34,620 nucleotides of DNA from Planctomycetota bacterium (GTDB lineage: Bacteria > Planctomycetota > Phycisphaerae > Sedimentisphaerales > Anaerobacaceae): positions 2,028,104 to 2,062,723 of the forward strand of contig CP070728.1 of NCBI GenBank assembly GCA_020351025.1, read 5' to 3'. Both the position numbers and the translations under genes were made by a program. Shown in pieces: positions 22,443-31,503 of the stretch (positions within the stretch are counted from its first letter, which is position 1; each line of letters starts with the position of its first letter). The notes under the pieces were generated by a model, which searched no databases, was not told where the DNA came from, and saw nothing but the letters and a program-made list of their open reading frames with translations.

Positions 22443-23378
22443 ATGAAATTAGTCACATTCTCCAAGGACAAGACAATTTCCTGCGGAATATTGACAGATA
22501 GGGGGATAATTGACATACCAGGGGCCTGGCAGTGGGGTAAACCGCCTCGAAGCATAAAAGAAATCCTCAATCGCAGCGAGTCGTGCCTTGCAAAACTTGC
22601 TGAAATGAGCCAATCAACACAAATCCTAACACCCAAAGATGAGGTCAAATTGCTTGCGCCTATCCCCCGCCCGCCTAAAGTCCTCGCACTTGCCGGCAAC
22701 TACTCAGAACATATCGCCGAAGCCGGCCTAACACTGGGTCTATCTGATTCTCCGAGGCATACGACGGTGCCAAGGCCGTTCCTTATGCCCGCAACTGTTG
22801 TAATAGGCCCCGATGACGAAATTCCCTGGCCGGCATACAGTAACAAAATCGATTACGAAATTGAACTCGCCGTGATAATCAGCAAAAAGGCTAAATGTAT
22901 AAAACCTGATGAAGCTCTTGATTACGTCGGAGGCTATACAATTTGCAACGATATATCTGCTCGAAGCTTAACCTTCGCTAAAGGAAGGGCCGAGAGGCCG
23001 TGGGACGAATTCTACGACTGGTTAAACGGAAAATGGGCGGATGGCTTTTTACCGATGGGGCCATATCTTCTAACTCCCGATGAAATCGCAGACCCCCAGA
23101 ATCTCGAAATGTCACTCAACATCAATGGCCAGGTCCGACAAAAGGCCAACACAAGCCAGATGATTTACCCTGTTGCAGATATCGTCTCATTTTTAAGCTA
23201 TCTAATGACCCTTGAGCCGGGAGATATTATTGCCACCGGCACACCGGCAGGCGTTGCTATAGCTAGCGGAAAATTTCTCCAACCGGGCGACTGCATAGAA
23301 TGCTCCATCCAAAGACTCGGCACACTGACCAACACCCTCGGCCCAAAACCAAAGAAATTCTACCAACCATTAGCATAA
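22443..23378 (+). CDS. Fumarylacetoacetate hydrolase family protein
   Basis: A 311-residue cytosolic enzyme of the FAH family, which includes 2-hydroxyhepta-2,4-diene-1,7-dioate isomerases and acylpyruvases. They act on beta-diketo acids with magnesium. The metal ligands are visible in I-D-Y-E-I-E-L-A-V-I (Glu139, Glu141) and C-N-D-I-S-A-R (Asp170). Other family marks are L-A-L-A-G-N-Y near residue 81-87, K-W-A-D-G-F-L-P-M-G-P and the closing G-D-I-I-A-T-G-T-P-A-G-V. The ATG has GGCGAGGCG ahead. It is divergent from the coiled-coil gene. The exact substrate cannot be read from sequence. Confidence 0.9.
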   Translation: MKLVTFSKDKTISCGILTDRGIIDIPGAWQWGKPPRSIKEILNRSESCLAKLAEMSQSTQILTPKDEVKLLAPIPRPPKVLALAGNYSEHIAEAGLTLGLSDSPRHTTVPRPFLMPATVVIGPDDEIPWPAYSNKIDYEIELAVIISKKAKCIKPDEALDYVGGYTICNDISARSLTFAKGRAERPWDEFYDWLNGKWADGFLPMGPYLLTPDEIADPQNLEMSLNINGQVRQKANTSQMIYPVADIVSFLSYLMTLEPGDIIATGTPAGVAIASGKFLQPGDCIECSIQRLGTLTNTLGPKPKKFYQPLA

Positions 23379-23414
23379 AATTTTAGTGATTGATTTTATT
23401 TGAAAGGGCGAAAA

Positions 23415-23675
23415 ATGGATGTTGATTTAACGAAACGTATTTTGATTCGGTGTTTTTTATACGGCTGGGCTTTATTGCTCTTATGGTTTCTGATGTATGT
23501 AATAATGGCCGACTGGATATACACCGTTCATAGCAAGTTCTTTGATATCAGCATGCACGATTTTGCTCTTATGAATTACTATGGCATGGCCCTTGTTAAG
23601 TCATTCATCGTCCTTGTTTTCCTAATCCCGTATGTCGCCATTCATTTCGCAGATAAGAAAAGGTCGTCTAACTAA
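23415..23675 (+). CDS. Small two-helix membrane protein (DUF6868-like)
   Basis: An 86-residue protein with two membrane helices (about 9-33 and 53-75) separated by a loop with D-W-I-Y-T-V-H. It resembles the small DUF6868 family. I chose the ATG at 23415 with AAAGGGCG ahead, not the TTG at 23400 that begins the open frame. Function is unknown. It lies 36 bases after the FAH gene, likely on the same transcript. Confidence 0.65.
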   Translation: MDVDLTKRILIRCFLYGWALLLLWFLMYVIMADWIYTVHSKFFDISMHDFALMNYYGMALVKSFIVLVFLIPYVAIHFADKKRSSN

Positions 23676-23720
23676 TCTTTTCAGCGGCTGATTGTAATTA
23701 TCTGGCGGGTTAATCATTAA

Positions 23721-23753
23721 AATAAAAAAGGCCCCGCATCTCGGCGGGGCCTT
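23721..23753 (-). terminator. Terminator between DUF6868 and csp genes
   Basis: GCCCCGC (23731-23737) pairs with GCGGGGC (23744-23750), extended by AAG/CTT. Read on the minus strand it is followed by TTTTTTATT, so it ends the cold-shock gene. On the plus strand the T-run is weaker (TTGAGTTTT), so it may also serve the FAH/DUF6868 pair. Confidence 0.85.
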
Positions 23754-23778
23754 GAGTTTTCACGACAATTGCCTTGTG

Positions 23779-23982
23779 TTAGCTGGGGATTACATCGGTC
23801 GCACAGGGGCCTTTTTTGCCCTGCCCGACAGTAAACTGAACCTTCTGGCCTTCGTGAAGACTGGCATAGCCAGTCGTCTTGATTTCCGAGTGATGGACGA
23901 ACAAATCATCCTCACCGTCATCAGGAGCTATAAATCCATATCCTTTGCTTTCGTTAAACCATTTTACTGTACCTGTACTCAC
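23779..23982 (-). CDS. Cold-shock protein
   Basis: A 67-residue OB-fold RNA/DNA-binding protein of the CspA family, a single-strand nucleic-acid chaperone. RNP1 is K-G-Y-G-F-I (residues 13-18) and RNP2 is D-L-F-V-H-H (26-31), with T-G-T-V-K-W-F-N at the start. The start is GTG with AAAGGAG 7 bases ahead. The predicted promoter at 24090-24118 gives a leader of about 100 bases, which is normal for cold-shock genes whose leader sets translation at low temperature. A strong terminator follows the gene. Confidence 0.95.
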   Translation of the reverse strand: MSTGTVKWFNESKGYGFIAPDDGEDDLFVHHSEIKTTGYASLHEGQKVQFTVGQGKKGPCATDVIPS

Positions 23983-24089
23983 TACTTGTCTCCTTTGGCC
24001 CTGTAAACGGCCATAAATTAACCTTTGTCTCTCACATTTTTTTCAGAGAATATTCCTGAGAGGCGAAAGAATATACCCCATGAGCCAGC

Positions 24090-24118
24090 AGAATACCAGA
24101 AAGGCTCGCTCGTGTCAA
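24090..24118 (-). promoter_or_regulatory. Promoter of the cold-shock gene
   Basis: On the minus strand TTGACA (24118-24113), 17 bases, TATTCT (24095-24090). Spacing is ideal. The start would be near 24083. The 177 bases between this promoter and the HNH-AP2 remnant hold no gene that I can recognise. Confidence 0.75.
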
Positions 24119-24295
24119 ATAAAAATAAAATTAAATAACCCTGCCCAACGTTCAAATTTTACCAACCATTTAAATAGCGGATAGGGATTAGCGGATGGCG
24201 TAAAGAGCGATGGAGACGCGGTACCTGCCTTCGCGGGCACAGGCTACACGGGGACACGTGTCAGTGACATGCTGGGATAAGAAAGGGGGAAAAAT

Positions 24296-24886
24296 ATCAA
24301 AGTTGTTATTGACATTCCGGGGTGGTTAGAAAGGCCTATTGTATTTGTCCTGCTATTGTATCGACGACTTAGCTACGGATATCCTTTTCGGCGGATAGCT
24401 CTTACGCAGGATAAATGCGCCATAGTGGACCCAGAAGATTACGCACAGCTTAGCAAATATAAATGGCGGGTTTGCGGCAGGGGCGGCAGATATTACGCAG
24501 AGCGAGGTGTCAAACGAGGTAAGGGTAAGAAGTGGGGAAGTGTGCGGGTGCACCGTGAGATAATCAGTGTGCCGGAAGGGATGGTATGTGACCATATCAA
24601 TCATAACGGGCTGGATAATCGCAAGGCAAATCTGCACGTGGCGACAGTGGCTGAGAACGCCTGGAACAGCAGAAAGAGAAAGAGCAGGTCGAGATACAAG
24701 GGTGTGTGGTGGAATAAGCAGTTAAAGAAATAGCGGGTGGAAATATGGTTTAACCGGAAAAGAAAGCATATTGGGTATTTCAATGATGAGAGGGAGGCGG
24801 TGAATGCATATGATATGGCGGCGAAAAAGTACCACGGGGAATTTGCCGCTCTAAACTTTCACAAAAGAGCACAAGAGCACAAGTAG
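24296..24886 (+). pseudogene. HNH-AP2 homing-endonuclease-like gene, broken
   Basis: Reading one frame from 24296 to the stop at 24884 gives an intact-looking domain order. There is a short N-terminal part with I-P-G-W-L-E and G-Y-P-F-R-R-I. An HNH domain (about 70-105) follows, with V-H-R-E-I, C-D-H-I-N-H-N-G-L-D-N-R and N-L. An AP2-type DNA-binding domain then carries Y-K-G-V-W-W-N, R-K-H-I-G-Y-F and A-V-N-A-Y-D-M-A-A-K-K-Y-H-G-E-F. Two lesions are seen. An in-frame TAG at 24731-24733 falls where the family has tryptophan (TGG). The expected ATG is ATC at 24296, right after a good AAAGGGGG. A TTG at 24356 opens a shorter frame but lies inside the conserved part. Such genes are selfish DNA-cutting elements common in planctomycetes. 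Confidence 0.75.
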
Positions 24887-24898
24887 GTTGTGCACTGG

Positions 24899-26671
24899 TT
24901 AAGCTGATTTGTGGTCGAGGAAACCTTCGAGCTTTCGTGCTCTTACGGGGTGCTGGAGCTTGCGTATGGCCTTTGCCTCGACCTGTCTGACGCGCTCTCG
25001 GGTTACCTTGAAGATTCTGCCGACCTCCTCGAGCGTATAGGTATAGCCATCACCAATTCCATATCGCAGTTTGATAATCTCGCGTTCTCGATATGAAAGT
25101 GTTTTTAAGATAGAATCGATTCTTTCCTTGAGCATTTCCTGTGTGGCGGAGGATACAGGTGAATCGATACCTTCATCTTCAATAAAATCACCGAAATAGC
25201 TATCTTCGCTCTCGCCTATTGGCTTATCAAGACTGATGGGATGCTTGGACATCTTGACAACCCTGGCGGCTTCGTCCACGCTCATCTCAGCTTCCTTGGC
25301 GATTTCTTCGATAGTAGGCTCCCTTCCGAGACTCTGGTGCAACGTTTTGCTTGCGGTTCTCAGGCGGCTCATGGTCTCTATCATATGTACAGGGATGCGA
25401 ATCGTTCGCGCGTGGTCGGCAATTGCTCTGGTAATTGCCTGACGAATCCACCAAGTGGCATAAGTGCTGAATTTGTAGCCCCTGCGGTATTCGTATTTAT
25501 CGACGGCACGCATCAGGCCGGTATTTCCCTCCTGGATTATATCGAGGAAGCTCAAACCGCGGTTTCGATATTTCTTGGCGATAGAAACCACAAGTCTGAG
25601 GTTTGCGCTGGAGAGCGTCCGTTTTGTTTGCTCGTACTGGTTAAAGACCCTATCGATAGCGCGGAGTCTCTTATCGAGCTGTCTTGGGGTTTCCATCACG
25701 AGCTCTTGCAGGCCGGACAATTCCTGCTTTACCGCCTCAATATCTTCGCTGGTTATATCATCAGTGACGCCACGTGCGATAATCTGCTCCAGCTGGTGCA
25801 TCTTATGGTTGATACCATGCAGTTTATTTTTCATCGGCTGAATTCTGCTCGTGCGGAGGCTGAGTTCCTCCAGCAGCGTTGCAACTTTGCGCTTGTTTCT
25901 ATGCATCCGTCTCAAATCCACCTTTTCAAGAGCCTTGCTGCCGTCGCCAGAGAGGGATTTCCTAAACAAACGCTCGTTAGCCTTTAGCAGCTCGTTCACC
26001 GTCTTAATGTTGCCTGGTAGTCGCCTTTTTATCACACCTCTTACAAGGTTTTCGGTGGTGCTAATCTTCATCGTTCTGTCAAAGCTTAAAGTACCCTCGT
26101 GGACTTGTTGAAGGACTTCCAGGGCGGCTCTGGCGCAATAATCACTCTGGAGCATTTTTCTCCTAAAGCCCTTACGGGTGAGCTCTATCTTGCGGGCAAG
26201 GGAGATTTCCTGCTCCCTCGTCAGGAGTGAAATCTCTCCCATCTGGGTTAGATATGTTCTGATAGGGTCATCAATGCGCCGAATAACTTCCGCGCCGACG
26301 AGTTGTTTTTCGAGCAGCTCATCCTCCTTGAGCTGTTCATCCTTGGTAACCTCTTGCTCACCTTCTGTCGGGCCAAACTCTGCTTCAGCCTGCTTTTCTA
26401 CATCAGCTTCATCGAGGAGACTAACTCCCATCTCATCGAGCGTTTCTAACAACTTATCCAGATGGGCAGGAGTAATGGCTTCGTCGGAAAGGTCTTCATT
26501 CATCTCCTCGTAGGTAAGGTATCCTTTTCTCTTGCCCTTTTCGGCAATTGCCTTTATCTGCCGCTCGGCACCTTTGATTCTGTCCGGGCTGGTGGGAGTT
26601 GAGGGCTCACCATCGAGCCCTGTTTCATCGAAGACATTTGGTTTATTCGCTCTTATCCTTTTCTTTGCCAC
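24899..26671 (-). CDS. rpoD: Primary sigma factor RpoD (sigma-70)
   Basis: The housekeeping sigma factor, 590 residues from the GTG at 26671. AAGGG lies 8 bases ahead of that GTG, while an in-frame GTG at 26680 has none. Region 1.1 is visible at about residues 35-95, and region 1.2 has [13 protein letters not shown]. The non-conserved insert follows. Region 2 has [25 protein letters not shown] and the -10 binding [10 protein letters not shown]. Region 4 has Y-T-L-E-E-V-G and T-R-E-R-V-R-Q-V-E. It follows dnaG, as in the macromolecular-synthesis operon of many bacteria, with a 137-base gap. Confidence 0.97.
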   Translation of the reverse strand: MAKKRIRANKPNVFDETGLDGEPSTPTSPDRIKGAERQIKAIAEKGKRKGYLTYEEMNEDLSDEAITPAHLDKLLETLDEMGVSLLDEADVEKQAEAEFGPTEGEQEVTKDEQLKEDELLEKQLVGAEVIRRIDDPIRTYLTQMGEISLLTREQEISLARKIELTRKGFRRKMLQSDYCARAALEVLQQVHEGTLSFDRTMKISTTENLVRGVIKRRLPGNIKTVNELLKANERLFRKSLSGDGSKALEKVDLRRMHRNKRKVATLLEELSLRTSRIQPMKNKLHGINHKMHQLEQIIARGVTDDITSEDIEAVKQELSGLQELVMETPRQLDKRLRAIDRVFNQYEQTKRTLSSANLRLVVSIAKKYRNRGLSFLDIIQEGNTGLMRAVDKYEYRRGYKFSTYATWWIRQAITRAIADHARTIRIPVHMIETMSRLRTASKTLHQSLGREPTIEEIAKEAEMSVDEAARVVKMSKHPISLDKPIGESEDSYFGDFIEDEGIDSPVSSATQEMLKERIDSILKTLSYREREIIKLRYGIGDGYTYTLEEVGRIFKVTRERVRQVEAKAIRKLQHPVRARKLEGFLDHKSA

Positions 26672-26808
26672 AATTGGCACCCTTACATATGATTTATAAA
26701 ATTAAGCCCTAATAATTCAGAACTGAAAAAACTACCGTTAATGCCGACCCAATTGTTACACGTTGTTTTATACACTCAATTTTACTACTATTCTAGAGCT
26801 ATTGTTCA

Positions 26809-28623
26809 CTACACCATTCCAAGGCTATGTGGGTTTTCCTTTTCAGTATTTTCACTGACACGGCGCAGAAATTTGGTTTGGTCTTCGGTTGCTTTTATCC
26901 GGCTTTTTCTCTCTTGTGCCTGATAGCGCTTTACTGCATCCAAGGCTCCGGTCAGGCGTGACTTGAAATTAGCTTTTTGTTCACCAGCGTGGGCTAAGTC
27001 CACAATGACACTTCCTTCCTCTACCGATTCTGCCGCAGCCAATATATCAGCGAGGCGAACATCAGGGTTGCGATTTAGCATTTTAAAGAGTATCGTTGCA
27101 ATTTGTTTCAATATCGGAACCTCAAAAAGCTCAGCAGTAATATTTGGTTTTACAATTTCAAACAGCTTTGGTTCATTTAGCAGCACTTCTAAAATCTCCC
27201 GTTGAGCTTCGGCGAAAAAACCGCTGCCTAAATCTAAGCTTTGGACCTTTTGATTTTTCGTCAGGATTGTATCCGGATAACTTGCAACTCTTGCAGCAGT
27301 TTTGATTCTTTTGGCCAACTCGGCATTTATTTCCTTGGCATCTGTAGCGATAATCTTTGAAAGGCGGTTAACAATCAAGCCCCTATCAATGGCCGGCAGC
27401 TTACCCGACCAGACTGCTGCAGCTACTGTTTGCAAAAACTCTTCGATAGCAGCTTTGTTGTCGACAAGCGTACGTTCAGTTCCGAAAGCTTCTATAAGTC
27501 GGTTCCACTTGAACCGGAAGACATCAACAGCATCTTCTACCAATTGGTCGAAGGGCTCTTTGCCATCTGTGAGAAGAAAATCACAGGGGTCCTTTGCCTG
27601 CGGCACCGAAGCAAGCTTGATATCTATACGCTGGGAGACACAAACCTCGAGGGCTCTGTTAGCAGCTTCGACGCCGGCGGTATCACTATCGAAGACGAGG
27701 ACTACCTTTTTTGCGTAGCGGCGGAGGATACGACCATGTCCGGCGGTGAAACTTGTACCTAAAGACGCAACAACATTTTCACATCCGCACTGATGGGCCA
27801 TTATGCAGTCGGTGTAACCTTCAACAACGATAGCCAGGCCGGTGGAGACGATGTGATGTCGTGCCTGCTGGAGGCCATAAAGTGAATTACTTTTGTCGAA
27901 CAAAGCGGTCGTCGGCGAATTTATGTATTTAGCACCTCTGTCATCGAGGGCACGCCCGCCAAAAGCGATTACTCTACCAGTGACATCTGTAATAGGGAAC
28001 ATCAGGCGATTTGCAAATTTATCGCCAAAGGTCTTAGTTCCCATCTGAGCTACAATCAAGCCTGCTTGTTCGAGGAGTTTTGTTGGGATTTTTCTTTTTT
28101 TTGCGGCCTTTAGCAAATCACCATTTGCAACAGCCAAACCAAGCCGCCATTTTTTTACACTCTGCGGGGTTATTTTCCGTTGAGCGATATAATGCCGGGT
28201 ATTTTTGCCTTTGTCTTCATCAGTGAGATTTTTCTGGAAGTACTTAGCAGCCCACTCGTTGACCCTTGCCAGCTCGTTGGGGTCGACATCGGCTGGGTGT
28301 TCTGTGGTCTGGTCCTTTGCAGCTCTTGCAGGCAGCTTTATTGCGACCCTCTCTGCCAATCTTTCTATTGCCTGAGGGAACGAGAGATTTTCTCTCATCT
28401 GCAGGAACTTGAAGACATCGCCGCCTGCACCACAAGCAAAACATTTGTATATCTGCTTGGCGCTATTAACATAGAGGCTTGGTCGATGGTCTTCGTGGAA
28501 GGGGCAGAGGCCAACCATTTCCTTTCCCTTTTTCGCCAGGCTGATGTGTTCGCCTATTACATCAACAATGTCATTGGCCTGCTGAACCTGGCTAACTATA
28601 GTTTGGTTATACAGCCCTGCCAT
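26809..28623 (-). CDS. dnaG: DNA primase DnaG
   Basis: DnaG makes the RNA primers for DNA replication. The 604 residues hold the CHC2 zinc domain at the start (Cys40, His43, Cys61, Cys64). The RNA polymerase core follows, with L-M-F-P-I-T-D and G-R-V-I-A-F-G-G-R. The Toprim part has V-V-E-G-Y-T-D and V-L-V-F-D-S-D-T-A-G-V. A C-terminal helicase-binding region of normal length follows. The start ATG is supported by the family pattern at the N-terminus. A predicted promoter lies about 110 bases upstream. It precedes rpoD on the same strand. Confidence 0.97.
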   Translation of the reverse strand: MAGLYNQTIVSQVQQANDIVDVIGEHISLAKKGKEMVGLCPFHEDHRPSLYVNSAKQIYKCFACGAGGDVFKFLQMRENLSFPQAIERLAERVAIKLPARAAKDQTTEHPADVDPNELARVNEWAAKYFQKNLTDEDKGKNTRHYIAQRKITPQSVKKWRLGLAVANGDLLKAAKKRKIPTKLLEQAGLIVAQMGTKTFGDKFANRLMFPITDVTGRVIAFGGRALDDRGAKYINSPTTALFDKSNSLYGLQQARHHIVSTGLAIVVEGYTDCIMAHQCGCENVVASLGTSFTAGHGRILRRYAKKVVLVFDSDTAGVEAANRALEVCVSQRIDIKLASVPQAKDPCDFLLTDGKEPFDQLVEDAVDVFRFKWNRLIEAFGTERTLVDNKAAIEEFLQTVAAAVWSGKLPAIDRGLIVNRLSKIIATDAKEINAELAKRIKTAARVASYPDTILTKNQKVQSLDLGSGFFAEAQREILEVLLNEPKLFEIVKPNITAELFEVPILKQIATILFKMLNRNPDVRLADILAAAESVEEGSVIVDLAHAGEQKANFKSRLTGALDAVKRYQAQERKSRIKATEDQTKFLRRVSENTEKENPHSLGMV

Positions 28624-28730
28624 ATATAGAATACTGTGAATCCCTCACAAATCGATAAATGATGACCAAATAAGGCGTTAATAAAAATCAATAGTAGATA
28701 ATCAACTATCATTTTGCAGCCAACTACTTA

Positions 28731-28758
28731 AATATAGCCCGATTTGATAAAAAGTCAA
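28731..28758 (-). promoter_or_regulatory. Promoter of dnaG (and probably rpoD)
   Basis: On the minus strand TTGACT (28758-28753), 16 bases, TATATT (28736-28731). It lies about 110 bases ahead of the dnaG start. The rest of the gap up to 28930 has no gene that I can see. Confidence 0.6.
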
Positions 28759-28930
28759 GTCGGAGGGCTGAAACACCGTTTTTAATACTGTTAAAGCCGT
28801 TTTTGATTTAACTGGACACCTGGTAAAATAAGACAAATGTGTGGATGAATATTGTCTCAAGATGATTGAAAAAGGCTGAATATGCTCTAAACCGCCATAC
28901 AAACAACGGTGCTAACGCACGAGCTTAGAC

Positions 28931-30367
28931 TTAAGGCCGGGGCCAGAGTTTTGTTTCGAGCCATTCATCTGCAAATTTGGAAAAGTCACAGAAGTCAATC
29001 TGGTCGTTTACAGGTTGTTTGGGTCACAGGGGTCTTTTCTACCCACACACAAATCAGCTTTAGAGTTCAATGGTACATATATCTTTCCATCCATTTCAGA
29101 CAAACCCTTAATCTCAGCTGGCGACAGGGAATAATTGTAAATGTGGATATCATCCATACAACCTCTGAAGAATCTATCGTCGCTAATTTCATCGCCGGCG
29201 ATAAGTGTCCTGCCATCGAACTCTTCTGAATCCGCAGGTGCACCGATGGCCATACGGAGGACATCATCGTTGGAGTCGAAAGGGTTATTGAAGTCAGCAA
29301 AATACAGGGTGTTTGTTCCGGCTCTACTACAAGGGCGACCATAGACCACTGCCAGTCAGGTATAGAGGAGATATAGACAAAACACGGCCACGACCAGCAC
29401 CAAATTTCGCCCCACTCGTACGTTAAGGAACCATCGTAGGTAAAGCCCAGGTCGGCTCCATACGTAATGCCGGCTATGGTGTTGGCACCTCGGGTGTGGA
29501 CTATTCCGGTGAAGGTAGCTTTCTGCTCATATGTGCCTTTTTGGGGGTCAGTAAGCCAGGGGTCCGGCTTTATCCAAGCCGTTATTGAGACGGTGTTAGG
29601 ATTTAGATTAAGTGGAGGTATTACGAGGTAATCGCCGCCATCGGCATTTACATCTGGATGTAAGCCGAGTTCTCCATCGAAGAACAGGCACCAGCCACGA
29701 CAGGGGTCGTTCACCCAGCAGGGTCATTGTTCGGCTCCATGACAGGGTCGCCATTTACGTCCCAGCTCATACCTATGGTGAGGTCGTAGCCGTTAGAATC
29801 ACCCCAGGTGCCGGTATTGTGGACAATGGTACCGCTGCCTTCATCAAAGGTATACTGAATCACACCGTTTGTCTCAGGTAGCACCGGGTAGGCCCATTGC
29901 CCGCTCTTACACCAATCTCCTGCAACGATGCGCAAATCATTGATGTCAACGGTGCAATCATCGTTGAAATTGGCTACAGATCCATACTCTGGGAAGCATC
30001 TCGGCGGGTCAGGGACACTGTTCACATCGCCGAAAAAGTCTATCTCTAACGCCGTAACGCCAGCCCCTGCATAACCCCAGTTCTAGCCGGTTGCATAACT
30101 TCTCCTGGTCTCAGAATGGAAGGGATTCGAGGTGTTATAGTATTCGAACCGCATCGAGTTACCATCGACAGCGAAGTTAGAATCCGTGCAGACGTAGACC
30201 ACACCCTCGCCGGTGTGACCCGTTAGCGAGTCTTTCCATACAGACCTCAGCGCATCATCATCTGTGTACGAGTCAAAATCATCGATAACTATATAATCGA
30301 CAGCAACTGCAACGCTCGCACCAACTGCCAAAACGAGAGGGATTAAAAGAATCAGTTTCCCGCGCAT
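28931..30367 (-). pseudogene. Decayed LamG/dockerin-type surface protein gene
   Basis: Read from the ATG at 30367 (AAGGAG ahead) the gene begins with a signal peptide and a start-domain, I-D-D-F-D-S-Y, ending S-Y-A-T-G. A TAG at 30083-30085 then interrupts it in frame. The same frame goes on to a dockerin-like stretch (D-I-N-D-L-R-I-V-A-G-D-W) and stops at 29711. A LamG (concanavalin-like) domain continues in another frame from 29714, with I-T-A-W-I-K-P-D and W-S-M-V-A-L-V-V-E-P. It shifts again near 29310 (T-N-T-L-Y-F-A-D-F) and once more after 29008, to end F-A-D-E-W-L-E. Three shifts, one nonsense codon and internal losses show decay. Intact relatives are large secreted sugar-binding proteins. 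Confidence 0.75.
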
Positions 30368-30595
30368 AATTTTTCTCCTTAAAAGCACTCAATCCTTCGA
30401 AGAAATCCTCAGCATTACGGAGATGAAAGGCTTTGCTTAAACAGAAAAACCCCTTATTCACTTTATCTCTGTTACAGCGTCATTACGAATTTTACGCTAT
30501 TTAGGGCGCGTTCGTCAAGGGAATTACAGGACTTCTTTACACCTTTAATACAAGATGGTTGCGGATTTCATAGTACTGTGCGGGGAAAAACGGCT

Positions 30596-31369
30596 TTAAG
30601 ACAGGTTGAAGAAAGTCTTGCTTGCTGCGGTTACGGCTTGTGCAAAAGTGTTCACATCCATTCCCTTCAATTGAGCTATGAATTTAGCGGTGTGGAGCAT
30701 AAGGGCAGGCTCATTTACCTTCTGCTTTCGCATCGGCTCAGGGGACATATAGGGACAGTCGGTCTCGAGCATTAATCTATCGAGGGGGACGATTTTAGCA
30801 GCCTGTTGCTTTAAGCGGGCATTTTTGAAAGTAACTACGCCGGTAAAAGAGATATAAAATCCCCTGTCGAGAACAATTTTTGCCTGCTCGGCTGAACCAC
30901 TGAAACAATGAAACACAACTTTCTTAACATCGCCTCCAAATTGCTCTAAAATATCCATTGTTTCATCGAATGCCTTTCTGCAGTGGATAATTACGGGAAG
31001 ATTTAATTCGGCGGTGATTTTTAGGTGCTGAGCGAAGACCCTTCTCTGGTCGGTTCTTTTTGAGAAGTCATAATGATAATCCAGGCCTGTTTCACCGATG
31101 GCAACGACCCTTTGGTTTTGAGCCTGCTTTTTTAATTGCCCTATTGTCTGTGCAGTTACCTGTTTGGCGTCGTGAGGATGTATTCCGACAGCAGCGTATA
31201 AATTGTCAAATTGTTGCGTAAGCTCGATTGCCTTTAGATTTTCCTGTAAATCGGTGCCGACAGTTATCCAGCTTGTAACGCAGGCTGCTTTACTGCGCTG
31301 TAAAACCTGCTCGACATCACCGGCCAAATCCTGAAAAGTCAGATGACAATGCGTATCAATCAGTTCCAT
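30596..31369 (-). CDS. tatD: TatD family metal-dependent hydrolase
   Basis: A 257-residue TIM-barrel enzyme with two metal ions, of the TatD DNase family (3'-5' exonuclease, DNA repair and quality control). Metal-binding motifs are all present: D-T-H-C-H-L (residues 5-10), G-E-T-G-L-D-Y-H, I-I-H-C-R-K-A, F-H-C-F-S-G and L-E-T-D-C-P-Y. Length and start are normal for the family. It is divergent from the TPR membrane gene with 134 bases between. The 228 bases after it, before the decayed LamG gene, show nothing I can name. Confidence 0.95.
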   Translation of the reverse strand: MELIDTHCHLTFQDLAGDVEQVLQRSKAACVTSWITVGTDLQENLKAIELTQQFDNLYAAVGIHPHDAKQVTAQTIGQLKKQAQNQRVVAIGETGLDYHYDFSKRTDQRRVFAQHLKITAELNLPVIIHCRKAFDETMDILEQFGGDVKKVVFHCFSGSAEQAKIVLDRGFYISFTGVVTFKNARLKQQAAKIVPLDRLMLETDCPYMSPEPMRKQKVNEPALMLHTAKFIAQLKGMDVNTFAQAVTAASKTFFNLS

Positions 31370-31503
31370 TGTTTTTTTACCAGCATTTTTTTAGCTTTTT
31401 ATGTATTAAGAATAAGTTCCATAATGAATCCAGTCAAAAACAAAAACTTTGAAATTATCAGTTCAGGGTTTTCACATAGCCGGTTTGGCGGTAACATCAC
31501 AGT

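Noticed and set aside
24356-24733. Intact 125-residue HNH protein starting at TTG
   Set aside because: Conserved family sequence continues both before the TTG and after the TAG, so the frame is a fragment of a broken HNH-AP2 gene.
25241-25987. Open frame of 248 codons on the plus strand
   Set aside because: It is antisense to rpoD, whose own sequence is fully conserved; the frame is a shadow.
29067-29714. Complete 215-residue LamG protein
   Set aside because: Only the first half has family sense; after about 29310 the sense moves to another frame, so it is part of the decayed gene.
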